Source: Tyto alba (lineage: Eukaryota > Chordata > Aves > Strigiformes > Tytonidae). From it: a DNA stretch of 64,000 bases. Each line of letters starts with the position of its first letter. Positions within the stretch are counted from its first letter, which is position 1. The notes below the pieces were generated by a model that was not told the origin of the DNA, made no database searches, and was given only the letters and a program-made list of their open reading frames with translations. The stretch lies in assembly GCF_018691265.1 (NCBI RefSeq), contig NW_024881300.1, forward strand, positions 7,409,546-7,473,545, written 5' to 3'. Below, piece by piece: positions 1-13,700 of the stretch. The translations under genes and the position numbers were made by a program.

Positions 1-3000
1 AAGCAGTGAACACTTGTGCTGTATTTGTATTTTTGTTTGGCAGGCTGACAGGAATACCTTGCAGACATTATGATTAGCTCTACCTGTGTACACAATTTTT
101 ATTTTTTAAGCTTAATACCACCTTTAGCTAAAAGACTTGAAACTGTCCATATAGATTTGTAGACATTTGTCCAAAATGCTCAGAAGTACTCTTTTTGAGT
201 CTAATATGGTACTGAGGTGCACCCATAGATCAGGATAATCTGAATGACCAACACTGTAATTACGTTATTTAGAATATATTTAATGGAAATTACAGAGATA
301 ATTTGTTAAGCCTCCCATTTCTGTATATGAGTAGGCCAAGATATGTCAAGATAAAACAGTAGGGGGTTAAAATATTTATGGATGTTTTACATGGCAGTGT
401 AAGGAGATATTTGTTCAGTACATTCTGAAATGTCTCAAGACTGTTTCAAACTCTACCCTCAGGATGAAAAAGAAGTTAAAAACTGAGAGTTATTTTTAGT
501 TAAGAAGAACAGAATAGATATGTCTGCTCTGCTCTTTCTTTACTGGTACGCTTGGAAAGATGATGAGGCAATAAATTCAGCATTAACCTCAACTGCACCT
601 GTCTCTTCCAACTGAAAAGCTTTGTCTGCATTAGTCTGTATAAGACTAATACATAGGGTCAGATTAGGACATTCTTGTGAGCAATACCACCAAAATAACA
701 GGACATTATGCAGAGCGTGAACTAAGATGCTGTGTAAGAGAAAATGTATCTCACTTTTTCAAAGCACTGGGAATGAAGGGTTTGTGGAAAATAGTCCTTT
801 AACCTCTCAGTGCTAATGTGCCAATCCAGCAAAGACTGAGCACACACTAAACTTCAGGAAATATTCATGTGCTGAAAATTAAACAGCTGCATAGCATTTT
901 CCTGCATCAGGAGCTCTGCCAGGTTTTATGCCCTTCACAGTTTATAGACTATTCTCATGTTGCAGTACTAAACTTTCCCAGATCTACTGATGACCACTAA
1001 GACGTGCAAGAAGGTGATATTCAAACATTCCTTTGTAACTTCAGTTACTTTATTTACTTTAGCTTTTCATAAATGAAGAGGTCACAAGCTGCTCTAGAAT
1101 GCGTCTGTGCCATGTTGGCTATTTCTTCACAGTCCTCTGAGGAGCAGATGGAGCATTCACTCAGGGTTCTTGACAATTCCTACTCTTTTCAGTCTTTATT
1201 ATTAGTGCCCCATTTCCTTTCATTTTCTAAATTCTGCTACAGTAATTTGAGGAATGTGCTGATCCAAGAACAGGAAAACACAGACAAATCTCTGAACTCT
1301 GGACCTAGCTCTACAGCTAACACTGAAACATAGTACGTACTTTAAAGTACTCTTCCCATGATTGTACACGTAAGTGCTGTCAATGTCAGTTTTTCCACCT
1401 TGATTTAACAGTCTACAGAATGTGTTCTATAATATGCACCAAGTTACTGAAGAAATATTTGGAGGATTACTTAATTTCTAAGACCACTGAGGACCTCAGA
1501 GAACAGCCTCTAGTTGAGCCCAAAGTATTTGAAGGAATCTCAGTGGATTCCATTGCTAGTAAAAGCTCAGACCAGACAGAGATAATCTTACTTGGCTTTC
1601 AGCATCCAGCCATTAGAGGTGAGTGGTAATAACAATGTTCTGACTGACATTTTTTCTTAAATATCTTAAAGAATATTTAACATCACACAGTGTATCAAGC
1701 CTCACATTAATAAATAATGCGATTCGTTTCAAACATAATTATTGCCACAGGCACCAAGAAGTGTAATTAATATCTTCTGGTGTGCCTTGTCTCATAATAG
1801 TTTTTATTAAACAAGAAGGATCATTAGGAGTTGTATCATTCCGAAGAGGATGCTGCATCACAAATTCCTTGTTCTAAGCTCTAGTTTAAGTATTTTCCAT
1901 CATAAGAAAATCAGGTATAAAATACTTACTACAGTGCTTTCAAATATGCTTAAATGTATGGTGCAATTTACCTCAGTATGGCAAATACCTTTAAAATTTT
2001 TTTACATTTCTGAGACCCAGCTTTCGGAAACTGGTAAATGAACAGGTAGACACATTTCTTCACCTGCAACACTACTGTCACGGGCTGCCACCCTACCACA
2101 GGCTGCCAAGTAATGTCCACTTCTGCATTACTGTAAAGCTGCAGAATGGAATGACATTCTCTGTCATCACATCAATGCACATGCACACAGATTCTCAATT
2201 ATCCTACATAAAACTATTTCCCTGGATATAGTGATGGAAAATATATAGGTTTTTCTATAAAAGCTGTAACATTAATGTCTGAGGAAGTCAGTGCCAATTG
2301 AAATCAATGGAAATTGGATTTACTGCTGATGATTTTTCCAGTGTGAAGAGCTTGAGCTGCCTGTGTGGGATTTTCTGAGTTTGGTATGACACTAGGTGGC
2401 AGCAGTTGTTTTAAAAGCTTTTTTCTTTCTTTTTAAATTTTGATCCATACATAGGAGTGAGAAAGAACACATAATAAAATCAGTGCTGATTCCATGGCCA
2501 GTTGACAAGGTGGGGAACTTTACAGAGACTCAGTACCAGAGAGCAACATATAGCTTGAGAATCAAGACAAAGATGCATCCAAAAAGAATGATGGCCAGTC
2601 CCAAGATCTTGTTAACAAACCTCTGGGAAGGGCAACAGAAACTTGCTAAGGAGTCATACAGCCTGTCATGGGAAGGTTTCTTCTAAGGCATTCCCAGAAC
2701 TAGACATGCAATTTCTTTCCCTTCTAGGGCCAGTTACTACATTATCAACAGATTATGAGCTCTCTTCTCACATGTGGGAAAAATACTGAAAGCTCACCTC
2801 TTTTTTTCTTTCCTCCTTTGGAGATAAGTTATCTTAGGTCAAGAAGAAGTATGTGCATTAATAGCAAATCAAAAGGTCCATTTTCTACATTGCACGCAAT
2901 CAGATATTTCTTAATTAACTATCAAAAAAAGAATATGAGGTATTCCTATCACATGATTTATCTAACAAGTAATAAACTAATAATTTATCTCTTTGGAATT

Positions 3001-5639
3001 TCAGCCCACCAAATTCTTTAGATATTAAGCAAAGAGAATTCAACCAGCACTATCTCATGAAAGAGTGTACAAAGAAATTATAAATTTCTACACTTTCAGT
3101 ATGCAAAAACAAGAGTTAAAAGCACACAGGTGGGGTGTAAAAACTCATGAATGTTCTAAAAATATAATACATCTCAGTTTCTTCTGAGCCTGATATTTCC
3201 TGCTCCTATAAAAGTATATATAATCAAGTTTTTCTTTATAACTATCTTCATAAAATGAGGTGCTTACCTTTTTATGAAAACTAAGGTTTTCAGCTAATCA
3301 TTGATGAACTCAAGGAACTGAAGCTTTAAAAAAATGTTGTGAGGTTTGCATTTAACTTGCAAGAGTTGGCAATGCTGCATTTCAAGAACTGCTATGCTTT
3401 CTGAGATCATGTACATCAGCTGTTCCATGGGACATAGCAATCCTCTATAACCCTTTTGGGCAACAAGAGAAGCAAGTAGTGGCTACGTCAGCAAAAAGGA
3501 TTTAACAGTGATGTTACCCATGTTGAAATATGGTCAAGAAGTCCCTACTTGTAGAAAAATACTGAGATTTCTAGTAACTAATCATTGGGAATTTGTTTTT
3601 TCATCATATTCAAAAGCACACCGCACCATCACCAGCTGAGTTCCTTCTTGGGTCATATTGTGCTGTTGGCTGTAAGCCAGTACTAGCTTAGAACTAGGTT
3701 GCTTCTCAAAGACTGTTTGAGCAATGACTCTAAATAATTAAAGCCATTGCAGTCATGGCACAAAATATTCTGGCTAAAATGGGGGACATCACTGCAGAAG
3801 ATATCACTTTTGAAACCTCTTCCATATCCTAAGAGAAATGAACAGTCAGCACTGAAGACCACAGTACCCCAGTAGAGAACAACAGCACTACTGGATTTCT
3901 AGTAAATGTGGAATTTCTGGCCAGAGTTCATACAGCATTTTCATTTCTCTGATCCCAATGTTATTTGCCATCAGACCAGATATTTGAACTAATCTATCCT
4001 AATCTAGTTCTTGCATTCTTCTGTTCTCAAAGAAAAAAGAAAACAGCACATTGATTTTTTTTGTCTTCAGACTGACAATGACACTGTGCAGACTAATAGC
4101 GATACAGTTATGAACTCCAGCTGTCTTTAGTAAGGAAAAGCCATTAACATTGGCTTTCCCTTTATCCTTTTCTTTTATATCTATTTGCTTGTTAGCTGAA
4201 CTTTCTTTGTACCTCTTGAAACCCACTGTAATAATTCATACTGATTGCAAAAGACATGCTAGAAGGCTGCAAAGCCACTTATTTGTCGTTATCTCAGTTG
4301 TTGATCTTAGCCAATAAACTGCTGACTGATCACTGCAAATGTTCCTGCTTATAGCAGATATGCAGTGGGCTGATACTTAATTCATTTTAGCTTCTGCTTC
4401 TGCCAGTCTTTTAGCATGACAGCTAAAATGCTCTACAATGCCCCAGTTCAGGCCCCAGCACAAGTGATATACCATATCTCGGGAGTGGAGTGGTGCCCGT
4501 GCTGTTCTGAATGGGCCACCTGGCCCACTGGACCATCTAACAGATACCACTGGTATCACCTCCAAAGTGTACGGCGATCTACTCATCCAGCTGTTTCAGC
4601 TGCAGATGGTAGGGAGAAATACATAGCCCCACTTCTAGGCTTGTCCATCGTAGCTAGCATATTTTGAAGGAAAGGGGGAAAGGGGCAGGAAGTCACAAAT
4701 GTGTGTATGCACACAGTGTGGGAAGGAAATGGAGATCTTAGATACTACTCTGATTTCTACTGACAGCTCTGTTCTGTCTACGGTAGTACCCTGGGCTTTC
4801 CCATTTCAGTTTTACCTTTATAGCATTCACTGTGATATCCCTTCTCTATCAGGACAACAAGGTGCACTGTCTTTGTGCTCCAGGGGTTCAACTGCCAGCC
4901 ACAGAACAGAGCTCTTCCTGGCCTTCTGCAAACAGCCTGCGGTGCACCGCTCTGCTTCAGGATGAGCTCTGTATTTATCTGTAGGATTCTAACACACAAC
5001 AACTAAGAAAGCTGAGTAGGTAGAACCTGGATGTTGAAAACACTTCATCTGTGCTTCTCCCTCATCTCTAGACAGGCACTGCCAGCTACCCACAGGCATT
5101 TTTATCTCTTAAAGCCGGGTTGGAATTTTATCCTTCATATGCCCTCAGTTTTGAGCCAGCTATCCCAGTGCAAAACTAAGCCAGTCTGCATAGATACCCT
5201 CTCCATAGCCCTCACTCACGGTGAAGGAGACAGCTAGGCACAACGTGCAGCGGAGCGCACAGTCATACAGATCAATACTGTCATTGCTTCTCTTTATTCC
5301 CTGCCCGTCCACATCCATCTGCTTTTTCTTGTCTTAGAAATGGCAGCTTTTGGCAAATGGGCTGACTTTTTGTTCTTTCTTTGAACTAGATCTGGAGTTA
5401 CCAGCCCACAATCAGAGCTCCTATACAGTACAGTACTGCAGGTGACAAGCAGCAGCCCAGAGAAGCACAGACAGGTTATTCACACCAAACACCTGCCTAT
5501 TAGTAGCACACGGCATCTGCCATTGTGCAGAGGTCCATGCAAGGGTTGTGCAGCACTGCAGCTTCATCATACAAGATAAGGGTGCAAGTGATGCAGGTCC
5601 ACAGCAAAGGGATAAATTTCAGACACGTGGAGAACGTCT
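1..5639. other. Intergenic, no gene supported
   Basis: Ordinary AT-rich sequence. Short open frames at 1073-1333, 1420-1629, 2483-2686 and both strands of 4377-4667 were read; none resembles a known protein or has a convincing exon structure. No recognisable repeat apart from short homopolymers. Confidence 0.6.
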
Positions 5640-6400
5640 AATATAAATAAAATAAACTCTATGAATCAAATATTTAGCTTTTGAAATGCTAGCTGTTCCA
5701 GATGTAAAAATCTAAACAATTATGCATGAGATAAGCATCACAAAGTATATTTATATTTCCTCCCTGGGTTTTATTTTATGTTCATTAATATATACAACAT
5801 TTTCCTTTTTAAAAATACTTTATGAGCCACATGCTCTCTCCGTGTACTTTTATGGAATTGCTATTGGAGTTGGATGAAACTGCATTTGTATTCAAGGCAG
5901 AACTCAACTCACTATAATCATGCCTAATTTGTTGGAGCACTGAGTATTTAAATCAGATTATTATAATGTTTACAGCTCCCACAACCCTCAAATTGCATGA
6001 TAATTGTCATGTCATGCAATTTATAACTATGCAGACTCTGCATTAAGACTGACAGGACTATTGTGTATATCATTAGTGAAACATTTGTAAGTATGAAGAA
6101 CTTATGAGGAATCCAAAAGAAATCTGAGGAGCAGATTCTTACTACCATGCGTACAATGCATTTTAAAGTAAACCCACTCCATTTCACTACTGAAAATGTG
6201 CAGTTTTCTGCCATTTGTGTTCCTAGAGGAAGGCTTCAGCTGACACGTTCAGAAGCTCAGGTTGTAAGCAATCTCAGAGTAAATAAAGACTGGTGAAAGT
6301 TGAAACACTCTGCAACCACATATTCTGCTACTATTAGGCACATTTGCTTCCTCAAGTTTGATATCCTTCTGATATCAAACAAATATATAAGGAATGGACA
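5640..6400. other. AT-rich stretch with two perfect inverted repeats
   Basis: The segment is AT-rich, free of repeats I recognise and dense in homeodomain-like TAAT/ATTA and ATGCAAT motifs. It holds perfect inverted repeats at 5990-6022 and 6356-6380. It has the look of a conserved regulatory element, but conservation cannot be judged from one sequence. Confidence 0.3.
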
Positions 6401-9400
6401 GTGAAGTATTCAGAAAGAAAGGAACTAGTAAGTACCTGGAGAACAACTTGCACGTGGCTTCAGTTTTGGCTCTGCTTCCTCTGCAGAAGCAGCTCTCTGT
6501 GGATTTCTGCAGCTGAATTGCAGACTTATAAGAAAATATGTGACACCGAAAGAAACACACCTCTCTCATTTTACAGAACTTATCACAGTGTGGTAATGCT
6601 TCATAAATAAGTTTGTAGAAGTCACTATAAAATCATTAAGGATAGTACTTTCTCATTAAGAGGGGGGAGGGAAAAGAAATTACAGTTATGGTTTCTGTCC
6701 CCAGACTATCATTCTCACCACTAGAAGATGTGCACAGCTGCTACAAACCCAGTGATAATGCCACTGCTAAAATTCTCTTCTAGAAAGCTGGGAGAAATGT
6801 GGCCCCTGTTTTCCATTTCTCAAATGCAGATCCCACTCCGTGGTGCAAGAGCTGCTGCTCACTTCCTGGGATGTGTGGCCAGTGGTAACTCCATCTTCTC
6901 CTTTTTTAACTGAGTAATATCAAATTAGCAGGGAAGAAAAATGAAGGCATTGTAATGATCAAAGAGGAATTTTTGCAAAAAGGCATGTGTGGTTGGTTGC
7001 TAACTGAAACACAATGTCAGTGGTTCTTTTTAAACAGGAAGCAGATTCTCCTGATAGTTATGGAAATGTTGACAGAAATTTGCACAGCCTTTGAGAATAG
7101 TTGTTTTGGAACATCCTCTTTGAGTGATCTCAGGCACACTGCTAGCAGTGAGACGGAGCAGTGGCAGAAGGGGCTTCCTTGTGGCTTGTAAGGAAATCGA
7201 TTATGAGTAAACTCCTGGACAGAGGCAGGTTCTGTATTATCTATGTGATGTTGTGGCAACCATGTGGGTCAATGAGCTGAAAAACAGGTGGTCAGCAGCA
7301 ACTGCCAAATCACCATCTTGACCTCATCTATAGCCAATAAAGAAATAGAACAGAAACAAGTTACAGATGGCAAATAACTAAATAAAAAGACATTAAGCTG
7401 CCAAGAGGAGCTCTTCTGGGGAGTTAATTGGCCTAATACTACCAATTCTGACTAAGAAAAGGAGATTAACCTGTTTGCATAATTTACTCTATGTATTCAG
7501 TGCATTGAGTATGATTCATATGCCCTAGCATTCAAAAGAGAAATAGTTTGAAGTATTTAGATGGTCAGTGGTTAAAAGAAGGCAAATATTATTTATAAAG
7601 ATGTAAAGATTTTCATTCAAGAAAACAGGGAGACAGAAAAAGAAATAGATCCTAGAGATCATCTTGTAGCAGAAGTTGATTCTAAAACAAAATGAGGAGT
7701 GGGTAAATAGTAAATTAAAAATCACAGTCTTAGATTACTTTAAAAGTCAAGAATGAAAGTAAGTAAAACAACTGTACATTTTTTTTAGTATTGCAAAAAA
7801 TTCAAGTTCAAACACACTTGCCAAAAATTCAAAATTTAGATTAACCCATGGGACAGAAGCAGCAGACAAGCATGGCCATTGGGATATGTTAGAGGGAAAA
7901 TGTGCAAGATAAATGAAACACAACAGCTAAAGTATCCAAGTCTCTTGGGAGTCATGTTAGATAATCAGCATGAACGTGGTGGACAGTGATATCCAGTGAG
8001 CCCAGAAGCTTCAAAAACCAGGACAAAACATTAGGTTAATAACAGCCATTTACAAAAGGACAGAAACTAATTGTCCAGTTGGCATATGGGAAGTTGTTAG
8101 ATGAACACATTACTCTAACAAGTAAGAAAAGAAAGATGGGGAGCTAATGAAGGAGAAGGTGGCAACAATAGAGTTATAATAGTATTGCTTCCCTAAAATT
8201 TATTTGTAAGACAGAATTAAGCATTGTGTCCTACTTTTTTTTTTTTTCTTTCTTTTTAATACAGCAATCCAGACAGAAAAGGAGTGGAAGGCTGTAGGAT
8301 GTGTAAATGCATCCACAGTGCCTCAGGGCAGCTACATCAAACAGCAAATGGAAGCAGCGTCCAACAGTATTCCCAGGTGCTAACGCAGAAACACCAGACC
8401 TGGGAAAGTATCCATAGATGTAAACTCTACAACACACAAGATAACAGCTCTTCAGAACTGCTTCATGCATAGAAAAGGTGGTGCTGAAGATCTGCCTGGC
8501 CTATTAGCCTTACGAGGATACTCCTCCCTTCGAAAATCTCTGAAATAATAAGATTTATTACATTTCTTTGTTAACATCAGTCTTCTTGTCGTTTTGTGCT
8601 TGTTTGTTTGTTTTACCATTCAGCACAAACGAAACAACTTTGGTAAATAAGTTGAGGGACACAGTTAAATCTCAATGGTAAATGAGAGCAAGTCTCGAGC
8701 AACAAAAAAACCCCCAACCAACCAGATGCAGGAAGCGTGACGTATCGTTCTGCACCGAGTGGTTTGTCCTAGGGCTCCACTTCTGCCTGATGGCAGAGTT
8801 TAGATGGGCAAAGTCCCTGTGGTAAATGCCAAACTTGAGGAGTGCCCCCCACCCCAATCTCTATACATTTCTGTGGTGGAAAACAGTATGATCTCTATCA
8901 AATCTAGTCTCCCTGCGCTCCGTCCAGCCTGGCGTTGCAGGAGCAGGGTCCTTCCAACAACAAGAAACCACACCCTGGTCTTTTTGTGAGCAGCTACACT
9001 GCCACCACAGCACTGCCTGCAGTTCTCCCTTTGCAATTGGGTGATGATGTGACAAATCTTCAGCACTCCTGAACCAAGCTTAGCCATTGAAGGAGGCCAT
9101 TTCTGTGTGAAGCTGTGCCATGCTGTCAGGTCAGCTTGTGAGCGTTGCTGCTGACCTGGGCTCAGGCTAGAACCGTGGCCGTGCAGATGGACTTCATGAT
9201 TTATAGATGTTCAAAAGCATACAAACACTTCCCTGCAGCATGTACTCTCTGGTTCCATGATGCCTCTATATATCAAATGTTACCTTGCTCAAAAGTTCTC
9301 TGATTTTCTTTTAAAAACAGGTATCTACTTATTAAAGGTATTTATTAAACTTTAAGTTTCAGCAAATGTTTAAAATACAATATGTTGTAGAAGCTCATAT

Positions 9401-12400
9401 AAACTGCACCTGTAAGTGACATCTTTGCAATACTCTTGTACATAGGAGGCTCAAAGCTATTTCTTGCCAGCAGCAGTGATCCACAGACTTTAGATGTTGT
9501 TAAAAAGCTTACAGTATCAGCAGGGCAACTACTGCCTCCATTAGAAACATGATACTAAGATGCTGATTAATACCAGGAGGGGGCTTTAATCAGCCAAAGC
9601 CATATGCTATTTAACTTAAGATGAAAGTGCAAATGATAATCATTATTTCAGAAAGGATGTATTTAAAAGAAGAGCAGAACAGCAAGTGGCATCTTTTTAT
9701 CATTAGAGCTTCTTCATGCAGCCCCTTTTTTTCTAAAGCTTTATAAGCTTTTATGAACATCTGGATCATTTCTTCATTATATAGGCTTCCAAAATCATTA
9801 TGTTTGATGTAGCATTTTTAGTGGAGCTATGCTAAACTTCTAAATATACAATTAATTCCTATTAATTATAGTTTTCAAACTGGTGAAATTATCCATCATT
9901 AACTTAATCACTTGTATTTTATCTTAAAATTGTATTCACTCTTTTATAATCCCTACATCTAAAGACATTTCATCCCTAGGCTTTGTGTGATGTTTTGCAT
10001 GCTGTTTGTATAAAGGTTGCCAGCCATTTTCAACTGCTTGTAGAACTGAAGCTGCCAGCGGCAGACCATTTTAAAATAGAACCTAATTCAGCTTAGTTGT
10101 TTTACCAAGAAGTGTTTCAGAGAGAAGGGGAAAAAAAAGAGGTGAATTTGGATCTGTAAAGGGCAAGACTTCATTAGACCTGATGAAACTTTAGTGCTGT
10201 ATTCCTCACACCTAGGCAGGGGGTGAGGGGAGCTTAACAAGAGGAGAGTAAGGGAAGAGAGGTTTTTCACTGGCTTCCACTCCATGTGGCAATAATTCAG
10301 CATGAATAGAGTGAAATGATTTGGAAGTCTGCATCTACTGTACTTGAAGAATTAGGAGCATCTTTAACATCAAGCTACAACACATCTAAAGAAAAAAAAG
10401 CCTCCAAAGCTTTTCCTGAACTTATTCTGTGACTTAAACTGGAACTTAAATTATGACAACTTCATTGAATGCCTCCCCCATTTTCCAAGCCTAAAGTTGG
10501 ATGGATGTTTTCTTTTCTTTGATATGACATTTCCAGAATGAAAAGAGAAAGAATCAGATGGTTAAAAGAACTAGAACAGATCTGCTTAGTTCTCGTCAGC
10601 CTGCTTTCAGACACTGGATGTCAGAAAGAGTGCAGGGAGCCAGAACTGCTGTTAGTAGTGATGAGACACAAGTATCAACTTTGTGGGGTGTGGTATGTCC
10701 AGTATGCAATAACCCAGTTATTACCATTGTCAGATATTTAGTCTCAGCACTCCTCCTTCTTGTAGAAATACCTGGAGTGGGTGGTCATGCTGAAAACAGG
10801 CCACTGTTTTCACTCCAGTCAAGATGTACTTAAACCCTTAAACCCATGTTGCTCTAGGGCTCTCTCCATCCAGAGCCACTGACCCTCCACAGAGCAAGAG
10901 AGCATGGTAAATTAGAGTTATGCAGACACCAATAGAGCACAGAGCCTATGCAACATCGCAGTTTATTCTGCTAACCCAAACTTCCTTGACAGGAATTTTT
11001 TTATTAGAGATGAGGTCCCCAGAAAGCTGTCCACCTTCTCTTACCCCACCACAGCCCAGAACATACCTCAGGTGCCTGGTTTGTATATGTCTTAAGGAAT
11101 GAAGCCATTGGAAAAAGCAATTCTCTTAAAGGTTCATCATCCTGAGCAGGTATTTTCTAATTCCATCACACTTCTTCACTATTGCAGCTTTTTCTCTGCT
11201 GGACCTGAAGGAGCTTAAATGACATTCACGTGCATCTTTTACAAGGAATGCAGTATTATGCTGGTTTTATACTAAGGGCTCACAGATTGCCTCTACTTGA
11301 ATTTACCTAAGAACTGGTAAACACATTAAGAACACGAAGACCTCTAATTTTCAGAAATAAAGCTGTCTTCTCCTTGTTTTCACTAGCATTCTGTCATAGC
11401 AAGTACTTTCTCTAACTTCAGTCGTTTAATTCAATTGTCTCCTATAATTTCAGAGACCTCTAGCTCTGGATGTCCCATTCTTCTATTCAGGTTGTTTAGG
11501 GTATTCCTCTCTTTATTCATGATACAATGTGATATCAAATTATCATTTTGGACTCAAGGTTCCTTAAAGTAATATTTTTTATTTAGTTTCAGCTGTCTCG
11601 GTATCACAGAACCTTGTACTCCTGCTCTGCTTGTCTCCCAGGCTCCCATTTTGGGAAGCTAACATACTTAAAAATACAGTTCCCAGTGCCTCAGATTACA
11701 AGGAAGCTGATTCTACATTGCTCCCTCTCTCTTCCATCACACGTTGGAAAAATCTTGCTTCTGTCAAAAAACCACAGCTTGACTGACACTGAAAATTCTT
11801 GTTCCAAGAGAGAGACTGAGCAGGAGCTAAAGTTTGTTTTATTCCTTCTGTAGTGAGACAAGGTTGTTGTTGGTTTTGAAAACTTGCGGCACCATGTGAA
11901 ACCCAGCAGCAAAGCTGTGCCGGCTGGGCGTGGAATCCTTTGGCCTGTTTTAATCACTACTCTATTTCCTTTCAGCTCCTGCCCCTCCTTTGGCTCTGCT
12001 CTCATTTTTACTCCCCTCCTCTAAATGAAAATTTTAAAAAATAAGACTCAGGAATCCAACCCATGGCTCACCTCCAGGTGTGCCACAATATGCCTGCTCA
12101 TCATAGGGGCTGCTTTTGCTCCAGAGGGCAAAGCTTTTACCTTTGATCACTCCAGATGTATTTTCTCCTCATAATAAACTGAGAATTACAATCATCCCTT
12201 TCGGGTCTCCGACAGCTCATTTGCCCATTATTTCTTCAGTAAGGCACACAATGAATACAGTGGTAAAATGCTACACAATCTAATGTCGGTTTAAACCAAA
12301 ATGCAGAAACAGTGAAAATGAACTCTCTTGCCACAAGTAAATTAGCTGGCAGGTGCTCCAAGATCAAGGCAGCAACATACAGATTCAACAGGGCTGGAAC

Positions 12401-13493
12401 TTACGGTTTACTTCAGAAGTTTCTAAGGCTAACAAGGATGGCCCAAAGTTGTCTCTTTCTAATTCTGCATAATGTACATACCTCTCCTTTGCAAATCACT
12501 CCTGACTAAACACAGAGAGCAGAATACTCCCAGTTGCTTCTAAGTAATGCAGAATATGTTCATATGGCCACTTTACAAACTTATCCTGGAAAAAAGACTG
12601 TGGCTGATTCAAGAACATAAGAAATACTGGATTAAGCTGGTGGTGCATCTACATAAGCATTCTGTTTCCAGCAATGGAGAAGTAACCTTTAAGCCCAACA
12701 CTTTATTTCCTGTATTTCAACCAGTTTTCAATAAAATAACTTGTCTACCAACCTCTTGGCAATGTAGTTTTTCAATAACATTTTGTGTGGAACCTTGAAA
12801 AAGGTTTTTTGAAAATCAAAGTATTGATGTGCACATGCTTATTGACACCTCTTTGAAGTGCAGCAAGTTAGGGGCAGGATTTCCCTTTCCAGAAGCTCTT
12901 ATCCAATGCAGCACTTTTGTCTATGGACTCACTGAACTTTTTCTGTATGACAGACTCTGCCCTCACTGTCTTGTTTTTCCCAGGATCCCCTCTAGAGCTC
13001 ATTGTGTATTTCACTTACACACCAATTGAGTAATCTGAGACAGAGGCACTCGGATGGAGTCTGACATTTCTCGTGTGCTTCAGGCTTAGTATACTCACTG
13101 AACAATGCAACTATGGTCTTCAATTGGTCTCCGAGCATTCAGACAACCAGCAGCACTCAATGGGCTCAGTCCATTTAGTGGAGCAAATGGTATCAAAAAG
13201 CTTGCAGCTCCACCTAACTGTATGATATAAAACAAAAGTCTTGTACCTTCACTGCTGCCCCAAATCAGTTGCTTTTAAAGCCTGTTTATTTTTTTTTTTC
13301 ATTACAAGGTTCTTCAGAACTAATACATAGAGCCTTTATAAGATTAAGGTGCTTGGGTCCTAATGGTCCCTTTGCTTACAGAAGGGGCCAGGGCTTGCAG
13401 GCTAGGGGATTCAGGGCAAATAAACAAAAGAGCCAACTTAGTCAACAGCAGCAAGGACTAATGACTAAGAGGCTCAGTTTGTACTAAGATGCC
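6401..13493. other. Intergenic, no gene supported
   Basis: Mixed AT-rich sequence with short T runs (8235-8256). A splice-acceptor-like tract and short open segment lie at 8235-8383, and a TAAT-rich stretch at 9590-9990. A perfect CCTTTGATC motif is at 12140-12148. No known protein family was recognised in any frame. Confidence 0.55.
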
Positions 13494-13700
13494 TTGAGCT
13501 GGAGTCCCAGCTCTGTCTCTGAAAGGCTGCAGGGCCCCTGAAAGTCTTTCTATATCCACAACACTCTGTAATTATCTTGTCTGTTTAGATTGTGATCTCT
13601 TCATGTCAGTGGCTGACGTGATAAATCTGTACAGTGCCAGTTAAGCAGGAGTCATAGCAGAGCCCAGGTTAGGACCCTGAGGTGCTGCTTTAGTAACAAC
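13494..13700 (+). mobile_element. Ancient SINE/L3-tail (MIR3-like) fragment
   Basis: The right part reads TTTAGATTGTGATCTCTTCA, then AATCTGTACAGTGCC, AGGTTAGGACC and GAGGTGCTGCTTTAGTAACAA. This follows the old CR1/L3-type 3' tail 'ttagactgtaagctctt...tgtacagtgcctagcac...ggggtcc...aggtgctactgtaatacaa'. The left part (GGAGTCCCAGCTCTGTCTCT) resembles the tRNA-derived head of such SINEs, but weakly. Confidence 0.55.

Noticed and set aside
1073..1629. Two neighbouring plus-strand open frames, the second ending near a gtgagt donor-like site
   Set aside because: The translations match nothing known, stops separate them, and no acceptor of quality precedes them.
4377..4667. Open frames on both strands over the same 250 bp
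   Set aside because: Overlapping opposed frames in slightly GC-richer DNA; neither looks like a protein family.
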